Source: Armillaria gallica (lineage: Eukaryota > Basidiomycota > Agaricomycetes > Agaricales > Physalacriaceae). Taken from it: 64,000 nucleotides of DNA. Both the position numbers and the translations under genes were made by a program. Under the pieces are notes generated by a model, which saw nothing but the letters and a program-made list of their open reading frames with translations, searched no databases and was not told the origin of the DNA. This document shows positions 21,967 through 33,508 of the stretch, piece after piece. Every line of letters starts with the position of its first letter. The stretch's first letter is position 1. The DNA lies in the NCBI GenBank assembly GCA_037576215.1, contig JBANDB010000011.1:1178001-1242000 (forward strand). Reading direction: 5' to 3'.

Positions 21967-23974
21967 GGTGGCTGTAGGTGGGAGGGGTGGTGGAGTAAAC
22001 GAGCGCAAATCAACCGGCAGTTTTATAGTCGTTCCTTTTCGGCAACTGTCCGATTTTCCGTGCCGCCTAATATGGAACCGCCGGAAGTAAATCAATGACA
22101 ATCATCTCCATTGGATGACGGATCCACCGAGCCTCGTTCTTTCCCTCTAATTCCCTTTCTCCGATAGCAGTCTTCTTACAGACCGGACATCGTAGTTTTA
22201 TTGTCCTTCTGTTGCCATGCCTGCCATCTATGGAATCGTTCGTCGCTGCACACACGATTCAGCTCTAGCGAATCAGTGCATGATATTGATCTCTCGGCGC
22301 CAATACGCAGTCTGAGTCATCCGGCGTTCGTGCGAGGATCCACCATGCTGAACGTCCCTGGGCCGCGTATTGAGAAATGACCAAATCACCGCAGCGTCCT
22401 ACTCCAACACCACGCACTAAGGCCCCGGTAACACATTCTACAGTCACACTGCAATTCAAGTAGTTTAGCGCGTATAAGCGATGCCAAGGCAAACTCACCA
22501 GCGACAAGACCGACATGTCTTACGGATCCGGAGCCGTTCTTAATAAAACAAACCTCGGTGAGAATGGAAGAAAAAGAAGGCAGTTGGCGCGCACCTGAAA
22601 AGAACGAGGCACGATTTGAAAAGGAGATTAAAAACCCGAGATCGGCGAAGGACTTGTTATTTCCAACCACTGCATGTAGAAGCAAAAACAGCGATAGACG
22701 CTCGTTAAGCTCCCTCGGTCATTAAACAATGCAGACGCATCGATACGACCTGCATTCGGCCGCATCCGAGCACTGGGCGAAATGAATGGGCGGATCAGAG
22801 CGGAAGGAGAAAGGACATACTAGGGGGACTAGGGGAAGAGCCCAAAGACGAAAAGACTGGACCAACTATTGGGCACTTTCGACAGGGCAGAAAAATGAAA
22901 GAAGGCTGCCTGATCAACGTTGCATCGGGTCATGGTTGCGCCGAGGGTGGTGTTCAAAGCACGCACTCCTGGCATTCTCCCACGTGAACTCGTGGTCACA
23001 TTGAGGTTGGATTCAATGCCTTGACGCACGGAGCGCTAGGGCTGAAAATAGGCTGCGATACCATCAACTCGAGGTTTCTGGATCTGGGGAATTGATAAGT
23101 TACCGGTCTCGAGTACCCGAGTCTCCCAAATCACATCAGGAAGACCTGAACCTGGATTATTTCAGAGTTCGGCAAGTCCGTATTATGAAATGGAGCGAAT
23201 GAAGTCCTGGAAGCTCGAGCTCGATTTCTCCCGATATGAATGCGATATAAAATTCTTACCCAGTCGGGGCTCTTGGGCTGGCTCTTCGACTTTATCCTAT
23301 GTATTAGAGCGCAGCCCTCCAATGAAGGAAAAAAGAAATGACACCTTGACATATCATATGCGAGGAGAAATTGCCTACGTTTCCATTTGGATTATCATCG
23401 TTCTTAGGCAGACAGTTCATACCTATTTCTCTCGGTGCCGCTCTTGCCTTCTGAACACGCAGGAGGCCGTTGTGGCATTATCTCCAAACGTTCATGCAGC
23501 TTCGTCGATGAGGTCAGTGTCGCCCGATACACGTATTAAAGAAGCAACATACCTCATTAGAAGCAAAGCGATCACCGAGATTTTCGAAGCGCGCGTTATT
23601 GCCTTCCGAACAGCCACCAAGAGCGCTGAATTGTTTCGGACCGATAGCTGGAAGTGGTTTGTTGCCTCATGTTCGGGTCATTCAGAGTAAGAAGAGAACG
23701 TAAGTACAGCAATCACGGTAGAAGCAGGGTTTAAAACAAACAAAGAGACGTAGCAGGTATCTAGAAGCTCATACTATGCGCCAAGACGGAAGCTTAGATG
23801 GGTAGTTTCAACGAAACGCTCAATTTGGCCAGCAGTGGGAATGGAAGTCGATATTGAATACACTCGTTGTTCCAAGATATCAACACGTTACTAGAGAGGT
23901 ACGCAGTCGTTTCCTAGGGTGAGCGCTTATGTTAATTATCCGATGATAAGATGTTTTTGTTTCGCTATACAACG
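21967..23974. other. No gene recognised
   Basis: This contains the promoter of the C2H2 gene at its left end. Several frames of 60-166 codons are open, but none shows a family motif or a convincing splice pattern. Confidence 0.35.
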
Positions 23975-24672
23975 CATTAAGCTATCGCTGTCTCAATATG
24001 AGAATAAGGACTCGCACCTGTCTCCGGCACGATAGTATCATCTATGGCGAGTAATACATCTCCCCTTGTCGTAACACAGCAGTTTTCATCACCTACAAAG
24101 ACGGAAATTAGCCTGCCGTATGACGAAAACAATTGAGAGAATTAACCGGCGCCTTGGCCTGGGAAAAACAAAGCAAGCGCCGTACATACTCCGGGTCCTC
24201 CTTACGATATTTTGGATGAGACTTTGATATCTGTAAAAAGGAGAAGGGGTACAACAATTCGGCCAATCGTAGACTTCCGTCATCTTCTACAATCAACACA
24301 CTCATATCACCAGCAATGCTGCAGCGGGTCTGATGAAGTAAAGATGGAAGATATTACGAGGTATCGGAAAGGGAATAGACAATGTGCGCGATACACGCAA
24401 GGCGCTCCTGCCATTAACATAATGATCGTACCCAACTTTATGATGGGGTTAGTTGCTGTAAGATTGGAGCCATGGTGCAACGTACCCGAAGATATCTGTG
24501 CCGTGAAGATTGCGTCGCTGGAGGCTCATTAATCCACTTCGATTATATCTAGGAATGCGCAGATGCGAGAAAGTGGTGATTTGCGATGAACATAACGACA
24601 GGGCGAGAAGAAGCAAAGCAGCGAGCAGACTGTAAAACTGACATGGTCCAAGCGCGTCGTCATGGTTGAGAG
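23975..24672 (-). CDS. Possible multi-exon gene, unknown product (tentative)
   Basis: No family is recognised. Several stretches look coding and are bordered by plausible splice sites. A segment ending TAQISS lies before the donor GTACGT near 24490. It is followed, after a branch-like CTAAC and an AG near 24440, by VGYDHYVNGRSALRV and IPFPIPRNIFHLYFIRPAAALL. A strong acceptor (CCTTTTTACAG, near 24235) then leads to ISKSHPKYRKEDPEY. A last acceptor near 24092 (GTCTTTGTAG) leads into a short final exon. The ATG near 24663 lies about 20 bp from the CGGCAATTGCCG palindrome. Exon phases between the last two exons are unresolved, so ends and strand usage are provisional. Confidence 0.3.
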
Positions 24673-24683
24673 AAGAGAAGGCT

Positions 24684-24695
24684 CGGCAATTGCCG
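24684..24695. promoter_or_regulatory. Palindrome CGGCAATTGCCG, copy 2
   Basis: An exact copy of the 12 bp palindrome, about 20 bp upstream of the tentative minus-strand start at 24663. Confidence 0.45.
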
Positions 24696-24699
24696 GTCC

Positions 24700-25694
24700 C
24701 CCTTTCTTTCTTCAAAATACGTATGAAATGCCTGCTATGCTCCCTGCAGTCAGTCTGGATGTAATATATTGCGGGCTGAATTTCATGGCTCATTGTACTG
24801 GCTTATTAAAACCGAATTTCCCAACTCTTCCTCATACGGTTAACCGTTCTTGGCTTTTCGGCGTCTTCAAAATTGCTCAAAAGACAGGGCCAGTAAAGGA
24901 AAAGCGACCAACTCGAAGTTCACATAAGCAAAGGGAACGAACACCTGACCCTGCTTCCTTTATTTCCGGGTTTCCGAGTTTTTAAGCGCTTCTAATACAC
25001 CTCTATTTTCATCAAATTTTCGTGCTGTAAGAGACGTCGTATCTGACTCTGGACAGTGAGACGTGGGATTTCAGACTCTAACCGTTCCGCCTGATCATCA
25101 GCAGATGCGTGTCTCTCTCACCTGATGTATCCGTTATTCTCATCCTGCCACTAGTACTGAAGTTTTGAGTACGGATGATCCGGTACGTTTCTTCTGTGAC
25201 ATTCATCATGTCAATAAAGTATCACAGGCGGCTCCATAATGCAGGGTCTGCGCATGCTCCCAATAACCGGTCCCAAGAGAATTCTTAGTGCAATTCTATT
25301 CTCCGCACGCATCCCAAATCTTTTTCTTTCATAAGGTCCCATCTCTGCCGGCTTTGAGTTCTTCGTTTGAGTTGCTTGTGCTTTCCTGCTTAGTTTCATC
25401 CGAACTCGACGGCCGATTCATATGACGCTGGGCCATCCAGTTTTCAACGAAGGCAGTAAACACCACCATCAGCTCGTCAGAAACTGGCGAGAGGCTACTG
25501 ACGATTTACTACCAACCAAATGGTTTTTTAGGCGATACAACTACCGCTTACATCTTTATACCAACGAATATCAATGTATTATCCCCTTCACGTGTACAAA
25601 GTTAGCCAGCACATGTAAGATCTGTCAACGGTCTATACGTATGACTTCACTTTGTTCTCGCCATCACCGCGTTCACCTGCTCCTTCGCTCCCGT
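24700..25694. other. No gene recognised
   Basis: Short open frames only. The last ~60 bp still resemble the 3' end of the GNAT reading frame beyond its premature stop. Confidence 0.4.
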
Positions 25695-26400
25695 CTACCA
25701 ATCATCCCAGCAGACACTCAGAACGGCCACATTTCGTCCGTACGCGAATTCTTTTGCCCTAGGATCTTCCTTCCTAACCCGAACCCCTCCAGATCCACGG
25801 ATCTTTGCTTCGGGCCAAATACGGGCCCACCTCATCACTCCCTCCATCTGGAATCCCATCCTCTTCGCTGCGCCAACGCTGGGTGCATTCGATGCGCTTG
25901 CCGTCCATACAACGCGCCGCAAACCTAAACCACCATCTGCAGGGAGATTTAACGCATAATTCATGAGGATTCCGACAGCGTTGGACGTGACATGGGTGCG
26001 CTGGAAGGCTGGTAGGATCATCACGAAACCTATTTCTGTGACTAGATCCTCGGCGGAGGAATTGATGTACGTGATGATCCCCGCATAGGGATGATCAGAC
26101 TTAGATTTGTCGTAAACGGCGAATGCGGTCTCCCCAGGGCCGTTTTTAATTCGTTTCTCCCAAAAGGAAGTGATGAGTTCTTGCTCGTTAGTGAAGGGGC
26201 CGATGGGGAGGAGATCGTAGAAGGAGACTGGAGGAGCGGCATCGACGTGCAGCTTTGGGTGAACGGAGATCTGAGATCGCGTGAGTGTAGATCAATGACA
26301 GATGGATCGAACTGACATCGAAAGGCACTAGCTTCACACGCTCGTTTTCCAAGATCGGGGGAAGTGGGAAACAGAAATTGGTGGCAGACATCACGTTCAT
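25695..26400 (-). CDS. GNAT-family N-acetyltransferase, copy 2 (C-terminally shortened)
   Basis: Exons 26400-26317 and 26270-25695 give 219 residues, very similar to GNAT copy 1 across the whole core. Matches include ENERVKLVPFD, GETAFAVYDKSKSDHPYAG, EIGFVMILPAFQRTHVTSNA and RRVVWTASASNAPSVGAAKRMGF. The frame stops at WDDW, where copy 1 continues for 16 more residues. A TAG replaces the GAG codon and the sequence beyond it is still recognisable. The catalytic fold ends before this point, so the product may still be active. It is oriented opposite to copy 1, as the inverted cassette predicts. Confidence 0.82.
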
Positions 26401-28788
26401 GGGAAAGTAGAGGACTGATGTTCAGGCACTCTTATACATTGACAATCGTCTGACTCGATTCGCGGAGAAGCCTTGCGGCACGGATTTCCGGATTTCCGGT
26501 ATCTTCCGGGCGGTTGAAAGGCACCCGCACTGTTGACATCGAAACTGATTTCAACACCACAGCTGGGGTAGACTAGGTCTCAAGATATGCCTAGATATGC
26601 GTTAGATTTTTGACGGGCCGCCATGTGTAGGCCGATACCTCAAATGCAAGAAGAGGGACATCGATTTGAATGACAAAGTATGTCAAGGCGCTATTTCGGG
26701 CTCAACGTGAATAACGCCTACACAGAAACCTTGAATTCTCTGCTTCAAGACGCCCCATAAATGAAAACTGAGACGAAATTCAGCCTGACCGGGAGTTCGA
26801 GGCGTCAATTCACCTCGTACACGACGACAGGAGCGCCCAATAGTTTTGAAACCCTCAATACCACCTGCTTTATGAGGACATTAAACGATGAAGCTTCGCT
26901 GTACCGTCAAATATGAGTAGAGGGAGAGATGGTAAAGGCTACCATGGTGGTTTCAATATGAGCGGTGAATACCTTTTTTGGCTGTTCTCTTTTGTCGGCA
27001 ATTGCCGGTGCCGGTTGGTTTTCTACCATAACTTGCGTTTCTTGCCTTCACTCGTCTGATGCGCCCTCATGGACGCGTGAATGAAATTCTTTTCGTCGCC
27101 AACTCCAACGCCTTTAGATCTGTGTAGCAATCTCTTGCGTCTCATTTATGTCACTAGATGTATGGGCCGTCGCTCTGCACGGCAGGTCCGAGTCCTATGT
27201 CCTTATCTGGGCCATGCATTATCGGAATCACGTTTGAATATGAATACATCCCCACTTTTGCCGTCGAGACAGGAAAAGCTGACCCTTGAATGCAGAGAAG
27301 CGATGGTGTGAGCCATCGGTTTAGTCCCAGTATCCAATACTATTCCACCACCATGATAGCACCAGCTGCTTCAGTGTCATTGCAAAAATTTTCACCACCT
27401 CAGAAAATCTTTCTATCAATCGCATGTCAGAAGGGATATTTCTTCTGCAAGGGGGAAGACACACAACTCGAGAAGATGAAAAAATGGATGGTGCCCGGCT
27501 ATGACAGAGCCTTCTTGCCTTGTTTGCATCTCCTTCCAATTGGGTCAAGACAAGTGGCATGAGAATGAAGAGATCATAGAAAACATATCATTTCTCAGAC
27601 AGCAGAGAGATATTTGGGTAGCACCAGGGAACTCGTTGTGAACTTTCATGGAGTAATATTTTGGTCCTGGTATTAGAAAGAGTTGCGTGTTTGCTGAACA
27701 ATAAATAGACACATCAACTAAGCCTGTATCTATCCATCGCCACCAATAACCCCACCAAAATGATGAATGCATCAGAAAGTGGAGGGACAGCCAACAACCG
27801 TGGTATTGAAGCTTTGAAGGATTTTCCAATGGCGACGCGAGTGATCAAGGGACAAACACCACCTTCGCGGACCTATAGATATGCACAGGCGCAAGATGGA
27901 TGACTAGAAAAGGAACCGATGGAAGAACCGTGTAGAGAGTGTACAGCCATTGATGATTACAATACATGCAGCAGTAAAGCTGGCTTGGAAATAGATAATC
28001 GCACTCAATGAGGATATACCTGTGAGTAAGAGGGCCTGAAGTATATGAGAAAATACTATCATAAACACATAGCATTAGGAAAAAGAGGGTAGAACCAGTA
28101 CATGGACATCCAAAAGTCGGCAAAGGCGCACGCGAAGGGGGGGAACAAAAAGTCGGTCCGAAGAAACCGAAAACGGAAACTGCCGCAACGAATAGAAAAT
28201 TTCCCACGAAGAGTCAAGGTGTAAGGGTTCGGCAACGGCCGCAATCAATAGAAGTTTCCCACGGGATTTTGAAGGTACATAATAACCGAGATACCTATAT
28301 ACATAGGACTCGGAACTTTACTGTGTCGGACCCATCCGAGCCCCCAAAGGTTCATGCTATGCCTTGGTACGCAGTCCAGTTTGGTGGAATATGTGCTGAT
28401 ATAGAACATGAAACTATATATTAGCTGTACCTGCAGCCACGACGGCGCTACTCTCCCGTACATCATTAAATGATGACTTAGTAATGAAACACGGCCCTGC
28501 TACTTCATTGGCAACGAGCATTTGGTGTACCATCCTGAACTGTACATTGGAGGGTATTTGTACGTTTTACAAACATACATCCGAACCTGTACTCACGATA
28601 CTAGATCACAACATAACATCGACATGGACTTCGCTCCCACTGGAGGAAAGATGTCCTTCATTTGCAGCCATCTTCCGCAGCACGTTGACGACTTATACGC
28701 CTGGCGCTTACAGCTGTGCATGCACTGCATTTAAATGAAGTCTACGTTTCAATGCGACCCTGGCCCTGCCGATTTGGAGATCGACGCG
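26401..28788. other. Intergenic region upstream of hydrolase copy 3, with a 1.16 kb extra segment
   Basis: 26700-27154 aligns with 31960-32262 plus 32878-32990, and 28317-28740 aligns with 32993-33420. Between them, 27155-28316 has no counterpart in the second unit. One copy of CGGCAATTGCCG lies at 26996-27007. The extra segment contains a hydrophobic, coding-looking stretch on the minus strand (LLLTGISSLSAIIYFQ, near 28000-28050), but no gene model could be completed. Confidence 0.45.
26996..27007. promoter_or_regulatory. Palindrome CGGCAATTGCCG, copy 3
   Basis: An exact 12 bp palindrome. The duplicated segment at 32230-32241 reads CAGCAATTGCCG, so one half-site was lost after duplication. 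Confidence 0.45.
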
Positions 28789-28796
28789 TATAAATA
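28789..28796 (+). promoter_or_regulatory. TATA box of hydrolase copy 3
   Basis: TATAAATA in the context ACGCGTATAAATACTC, 41 bp upstream of the ATG at 28837. Confidence 0.65.
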
Positions 28797-28836
28797 CTCT
28801 CAGAGATATTCAAGTTTCTCCATCGCACCCGGGCCA

Positions 28837-31054
28837 ATGATTTCTCTCGTCTTGACCCTCGGCGGTCTCTTTCTTACCAAAATACTGTTCCCAACAGTAT
28901 GCGCACAAAGCGACTTCGATTGGAGCACTGTTTGTCTTGCTTCTCTTTATCGAGGCACGGTCGCTTACGCCTCAGTTGTAGATTGAACCAACGAGTAATC
29001 TATCATGGGTCAACTGCTACTCCGGCTATCAATGCACGCGTTTCCAGGTAGGCTTTCCCCCTTCTCGCTACGGTATTTCACCCTGACATTTTCTCTACGC
29101 GACTGAAGGTTCCCATCGATTACTCGAACGAGGGTGGGGACAAAGCTGCTCTTGCGGTTATCAAGCTTTCCGCCCAATCCGAGACCGAGGTTAAGGGAAC
29201 TGTACTGATGAATCCGGGAGGCCCTGGCGGTAGCGGTGTCACCACTTTGGTTACTAGCGGTACGCTTCTTGCCTCCGTCATTGGGAACCAATACGACATC
29301 ATCAGCTTCGATCCTCGTGGTGCGTTGACCTACCTTTCTTATTATCTGCCGAAGCCTACACTGTGAGTATTGTAGGAGTCGGTAATTCGACACCTCGAGC
29401 AGAGTTCTTCCTCTCAAAAGAGGAACGCTATCAATGGCTTGCCAGTACTAATCATTGGAGTTATGCTGTTAACACTACCTCCGACCAGATTCCTCATCTA
29501 TGGGCATCTGCGCAAGTTATAGCAGAACTGGCCAAGGAACGGGATAATGGAATCCTGAATTACGTTAGTACCGATAATGTTGCCCGCGATATGCTGCAGA
29601 TTACCGAGGCAGCTGGTCAAGAGAAGCTGCAGTATTGGGGATTCTCGTAAGCTATTGGATACTGATCCTCCACTTGTTGGTTGATCGGTGTTCTCTAGTT
29701 ATGGGACGGTTCTTGGCGCTACATTCGCTAGCATGTTCCCCGTACGTTCCTTCGAGTGATCTCAGCTATTTGATTATGAATTGATTTCTAGGACAAAATC
29801 GAACGGATGATCCTTGACGGTATGTCGTCATCTTTTCTTATCATTTGGCTCTTTCACTTATAGTTATCAGGTGTGTTAGACATAGATGGCTATTACAATG
29901 GTATGATAACTTACGGCGTCCACTATACTTAAACAACTGAGGTTGTACCCCATCCAGGTGACTGCCTCCTCGATACTGAGAAGGACATGCAATCATTCTT
30001 TGATGGCTGTGTGGCTGCTGGACCTGACGCTTGTGCATTCTACGCTTCCACCTCTGAGGAAATATCCAACAAACTTGACGCCATATACCAGTCCCTTCTC
30101 ACCGAACCCGTCCCGGTTATATCCCCACCGTTCTACGGTGTTGTTGACTATGCCGTCCTGCAAACCGCGGTCAAGAACGCTCTGTACGAGCCCTATACAT
30201 CTTTCTCCGTCCTTGCAGAAGGTCTCGCTAGTCTCGCGGCGGGGAACGGCAGTATAATTTACGCGATGCAAGCGACCGTGTACGACCCGTCCTCTGTTTA
30301 TGATAACTCATGGGAGATGGAAATTGCGATTTCTTGCGGCGATGCTCTGAATAACACGGACTCTGTGGCAGACCTGTTTGCATATTGGGATAGTATTCAG
30401 GGTGTATCGCCTTTTGCCTTTTGGCTGATGACGGAGAGGATCGCCTGCTCGTATGTGGGCTCCCACTTTGATGCGTGTGCGTACTAATTCTATCTTTCTT
30501 TAGCGGATGGAAGTTTCATCGTGAAGGCAGATTCACGGGTGAGCTATAGCCTGAACTGATCACCAGGGTCCGTTCTGATGTATCTAACAGGTCCAGTTGG
30601 CGGAAACACTAGCTATCCAATTCTTTTAATAGGAAACACCGCTGGTATGTGATTATTTTTTGATTGTCTTACTTACCGTAATTAATGTGTTGTCCAGATC
30701 CTGTGACTCCCCTCTCTATGTGGGTTGCTCCTCTCCTCTCCGTCTTTGTATGTGCATTTGTATTGATTGATCCTCCATTAGGGCGCACAAAACATCAAGC
30801 GCGTTCCCTGGGTCCGTCGTCCTTACTCAAAACTCATCTGGGGTGAGCATCGTTCGGAACCTCGCAATAATCTATTAACCTTGTCGATGCTCTAGCACAC
30901 CTCCTCGGTAGCTTCCTCTGCCTGTACGAGTGCTCACGTACAGGCGTACTTCCAAAACGGCACTTTGCCCGATGACGGTGTCGTTTGTGAAGTTGAGACT
31001 GAGCTGTTCCCAACATCGTCAGATGGAACCCAGCGACGTTCTTTCCGTGGTTGA
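28837..31054 (+). CDS. Hydrolase copy 3: secreted TAP-like serine hydrolase (intact)
   Basis: Thirteen exons: 28837-28929, 28982-29047, 29109-29319, 29376-29646, 29699-29741, 29792-29819, 29871-29900, 29958-30450, 30504-30538, 30591-30644, 30698-30719, 30782-30842, 30896-31054; 521 residues. A signal peptide ends near VCAQ. NPGGPGGSG starts at residue 88 and FDPRG closes exon 3. The nucleophile Ser214 sits in a normal G-x-S-x-G elbow (WGFSYG). Catalytic Asp442 lies in DPVTPL and His470 opens exon 13 after SSG. The long exon 8 encodes the helical lid. This is the copy with the most canonical catalytic motifs. Compared with copy 4 it lacks three codons near the start of exon 8. It is expected to be extracellular and to act on peptides or small esters; the substrate is unknown. 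Confidence 0.88.
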
Positions 31055-31429
31055 AAATGAATTCAATGCATGTCCCTGGTTTCCCCCTAGTTATCCCTTA
31101 TTTGTGTCACGTACACACTATACCAAACCGATTCTGTTTCGACCTAAACTCGTTTATTACTTACAAGCCCTCGCCGTTAAGTTGCTTGGAGCAGAGAGCG
31201 ATATATTTCGGCCTCAGACGACTTCCTTTTCAACTGAAGAAGGCAGTAGGATTGCGTCGAAGACGATAAATAATACCCTTTAAAGAATAAGAGAAAAGCA
31301 TAACCTGGGATCAAGACCGCTAACAGCTAATTCGCGAGGGCTCAGGGAACAAGAGGGGTGTATAAAGTGCTTTTAGCTGTATCCACAGGATTCATAATAT
31401 TTCTCCTGTATATGCGTTGGAGTGAGATT
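31055..31429. other. 3' flank of hydrolase copy 3
   Basis: Nearly identical in layout to the 3' flank of hydrolase copy 4 (35730-36088). No separate gene is visible. Confidence 0.5.
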
Positions 31430-31477
31430 TCAACTGGATCTGACGTTTGCCAAGGTACTCACGTTCTTCATAGGAGC
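31430..31477 (-). pseudogene. Last exon of a lost microprotein gene
   Basis: These 48 bases encode APMKNVSTLANVRSS-stop, matching APVKNARTVANIRSS-stop of the intact gene at 36136-36089. The splice acceptor and everything upstream are gone; GNAT fragment sequence follows about 170 bp further on. It marks the junction of the tandem duplication. Confidence 0.75.
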
Positions 31478-31664
31478 GCGAACAACTCCATCGAATTTAT
31501 TTTTTGTCAACTGGGTCAAATACTACGGTACATATCTCGACCAATTACTGGGCCCAAATACTGAAATGTATTTTTTTTTACTCAATCTACTGGGAAAATC
31601 AGTGTCCAAGTTTTCAAAACATTTTCCTCCGGGAATTTGGCCACTGCACATCAATGGTGGTAAC

Positions 31665-31938
31665 TAAGCGCCTTGCACCATAGGATCATCACGAAACTTA
31701 TTTCTGTGACTAGATCCTCGACGGAGGAATTGATGTACGTGATGATCCCCGCATAGGCATGATCAGACTTGGATTTGTCGTAAACGGCGAATGCGGTCTC
31801 TCCAGGGCCGTTTTTAATTCGTTTCTCCCAAAAGGAAGTGATGAGTTCTTGCTCGTTAGTGAATGGGCCGATGGGGAGGAAATCGTAGGAGGAAACTGGA
31901 GGAGCGGCATCGACGTGCAGCCTTGGGTGAACGAAGAT
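31665..31938 (-). pseudogene. GNAT copy 3, fragment
   Basis: This is exon 2 from its first codon through EISFVMIL, colinear with GNAT copy 2 (FVHPRLHVDAAPPVSSYD, GETAFAVYDKSKSDHAYAG). Exon 1 and the promoter are missing: the intron is joined to sequence that lies about 400 bp upstream of GNAT copy 2. The C-terminal half is replaced by unrelated sequence. It is not functional. Confidence 0.85.
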
Positions 31939-32262
31939 CTGAGATCGCGTGAGTGTAGCTCCTACACAGAATCCTTGAAGTCTCTGCGTCAAGAGACCTC
32001 ATAAATGAAATCTGAGACGAAATCCAGCCTGACCGGACGTTCGAGGCGTCAATTCACCTAGTACACGGCGACAGGAGTGCCCAATAGTTTTGAAACTTTC
32101 AACACTACCTGCTTAAAGAAGATATTAAATGATGAAGCATCGCTTTACCATCGAATATGGGTAGAGGGAGAGATGGTAAAGGCTGCCATAAGAAGAGCGG
32201 TCAATACCTTTTTTGGCTGTTCTCTTTTGTCAGCAATTGCCGACGCCGGTTGGCTTTCTACC

Positions 32263-32877
32263 GAGCGCTGCTGATGCCGCACTGATTCTCGAAATGGTGT
32301 ACTGCAATGTTGCACTTGCTCGGTGCTTGCGTTTTGTTGTTTCTATGCCCAGGTTCCACTGCTCCTGCTGCCGCGCTTTTTCTTGGATGGCGGCGTGCTT
32401 GACTAGGTGTTTGCGTTTCGTTGGTTCCGTTCCATAAGCCCTGCCGTTCCTCGAAATAGTGTGCTGTAACATTGCGCGTTTTCTTGGTTTCTGTCGTTCC
32501 CGCCCTGCCAGCTTTTTGGTGCTCTATGTTGCTCGTGGCCCGTGCGTATGACTGTATGTTTCACACTGTATCACCTTACATGACAACATCCTACACCAAA
32601 CCCCGACTTCCATTTCGGTCCGCCACCCCCAACGTGCCTCTTCTTTCGGCTTTGGCTCGGTATCAAACGACACGCGTATACTATTATTGCTATCAATATT
32701 ACATTACTAACCTTTTTGAAGTGTTGCGCAAAGTGTCTCTATTCCGCGAGACGTACGCAACCGTGCGATCAAAACGGTATGAGCCTTTGCGGCCACAGCG
32801 CATGGCTTGCCATGTCAGGGCTGTGGACTCGGCCGTTCCTGATTGGGACCTGGCGCCGGTACACACACCACCACACC
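32263..32877. repeat. 615 bp segment present only in the second tandem unit
   Basis: The flanks TTTCTACC and ATAACT(T/C)GCG are contiguous at 27020-27040 in the first unit. The segment is bounded by ACC on both sides. It contains an internal diverged repeat: CTCGAAATGGTGTACTGCAATGTTGC near 32288 and CTCGAAATAGTGTGCTGTAACATTGC near 32452. It could be a small insertion element, or the first unit could have a deletion; no clear terminal repeats were found. Confidence 0.45.
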
Positions 32878-33456
32878 ATAACTCGCGTTTCTTGCCTTCA
32901 CTCGTCTGATGGACCCTGATGGACACGTGAATAATAATCTTTCGTCACCAAGTCTGTCTAGCAGTCTCTTGTGGCTCATTTTATGTTACTTTACTGTGTC
33001 GGGCCCCTCCGAGTCCCCAGATTCATGCTATGTCATGGTACGCAGTCCAGTTTGGAGGAGTATATGCTAAAATAGAACATGAAACGATGCACCAACTGTA
33101 CCTACTGCGACGGCGGCGCTACTCAGAGTCCGTACTTCATTAAATAAAGACTTGGTGATGTAACGCAGCCCTGCTATCTTATTGACAGCGAGCATTTGGT
33201 GCACCATCCTGAACTGTGTATCAGAGCGTATTTGTATGTTTCACGAACATATATTCCTTCCTGCACTCACATGCTAGACCACAGGGTAATATCGATGTGG
33301 GCTTCGCTCGTAATGGACGAAAAATGTCCTCCATTTGCAGTCGTCTTCCACAGCACGCTGACGAATTATACGTACTTACAGCTACGAGGATACCGCATCT
33401 ATATGAATTATACGTTTCAACGCGACCCTGACCCTGCAGATCCTGAAGTCAACGCG

Positions 33457-33462
33457 TATAAA
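33457..33462 (+). promoter_or_regulatory. TATA box of hydrolase copy 4
   Basis: TATAAA in ACGCGTATAAATGCTC, about 50 bp upstream of the ATG at 33509. Confidence 0.6.
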
Positions 33463-33508
33463 TGCTCGCAGGTAGATTCAAGTTACTCACCATATCGCAC
33501 CCGGACCA

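Noticed and set aside
23190..23690. 166-codon plus-strand frame as a gene
   Set aside because: No recognisable domain; the composition looks like translated noncoding sequence and no splice or promoter context supports it.
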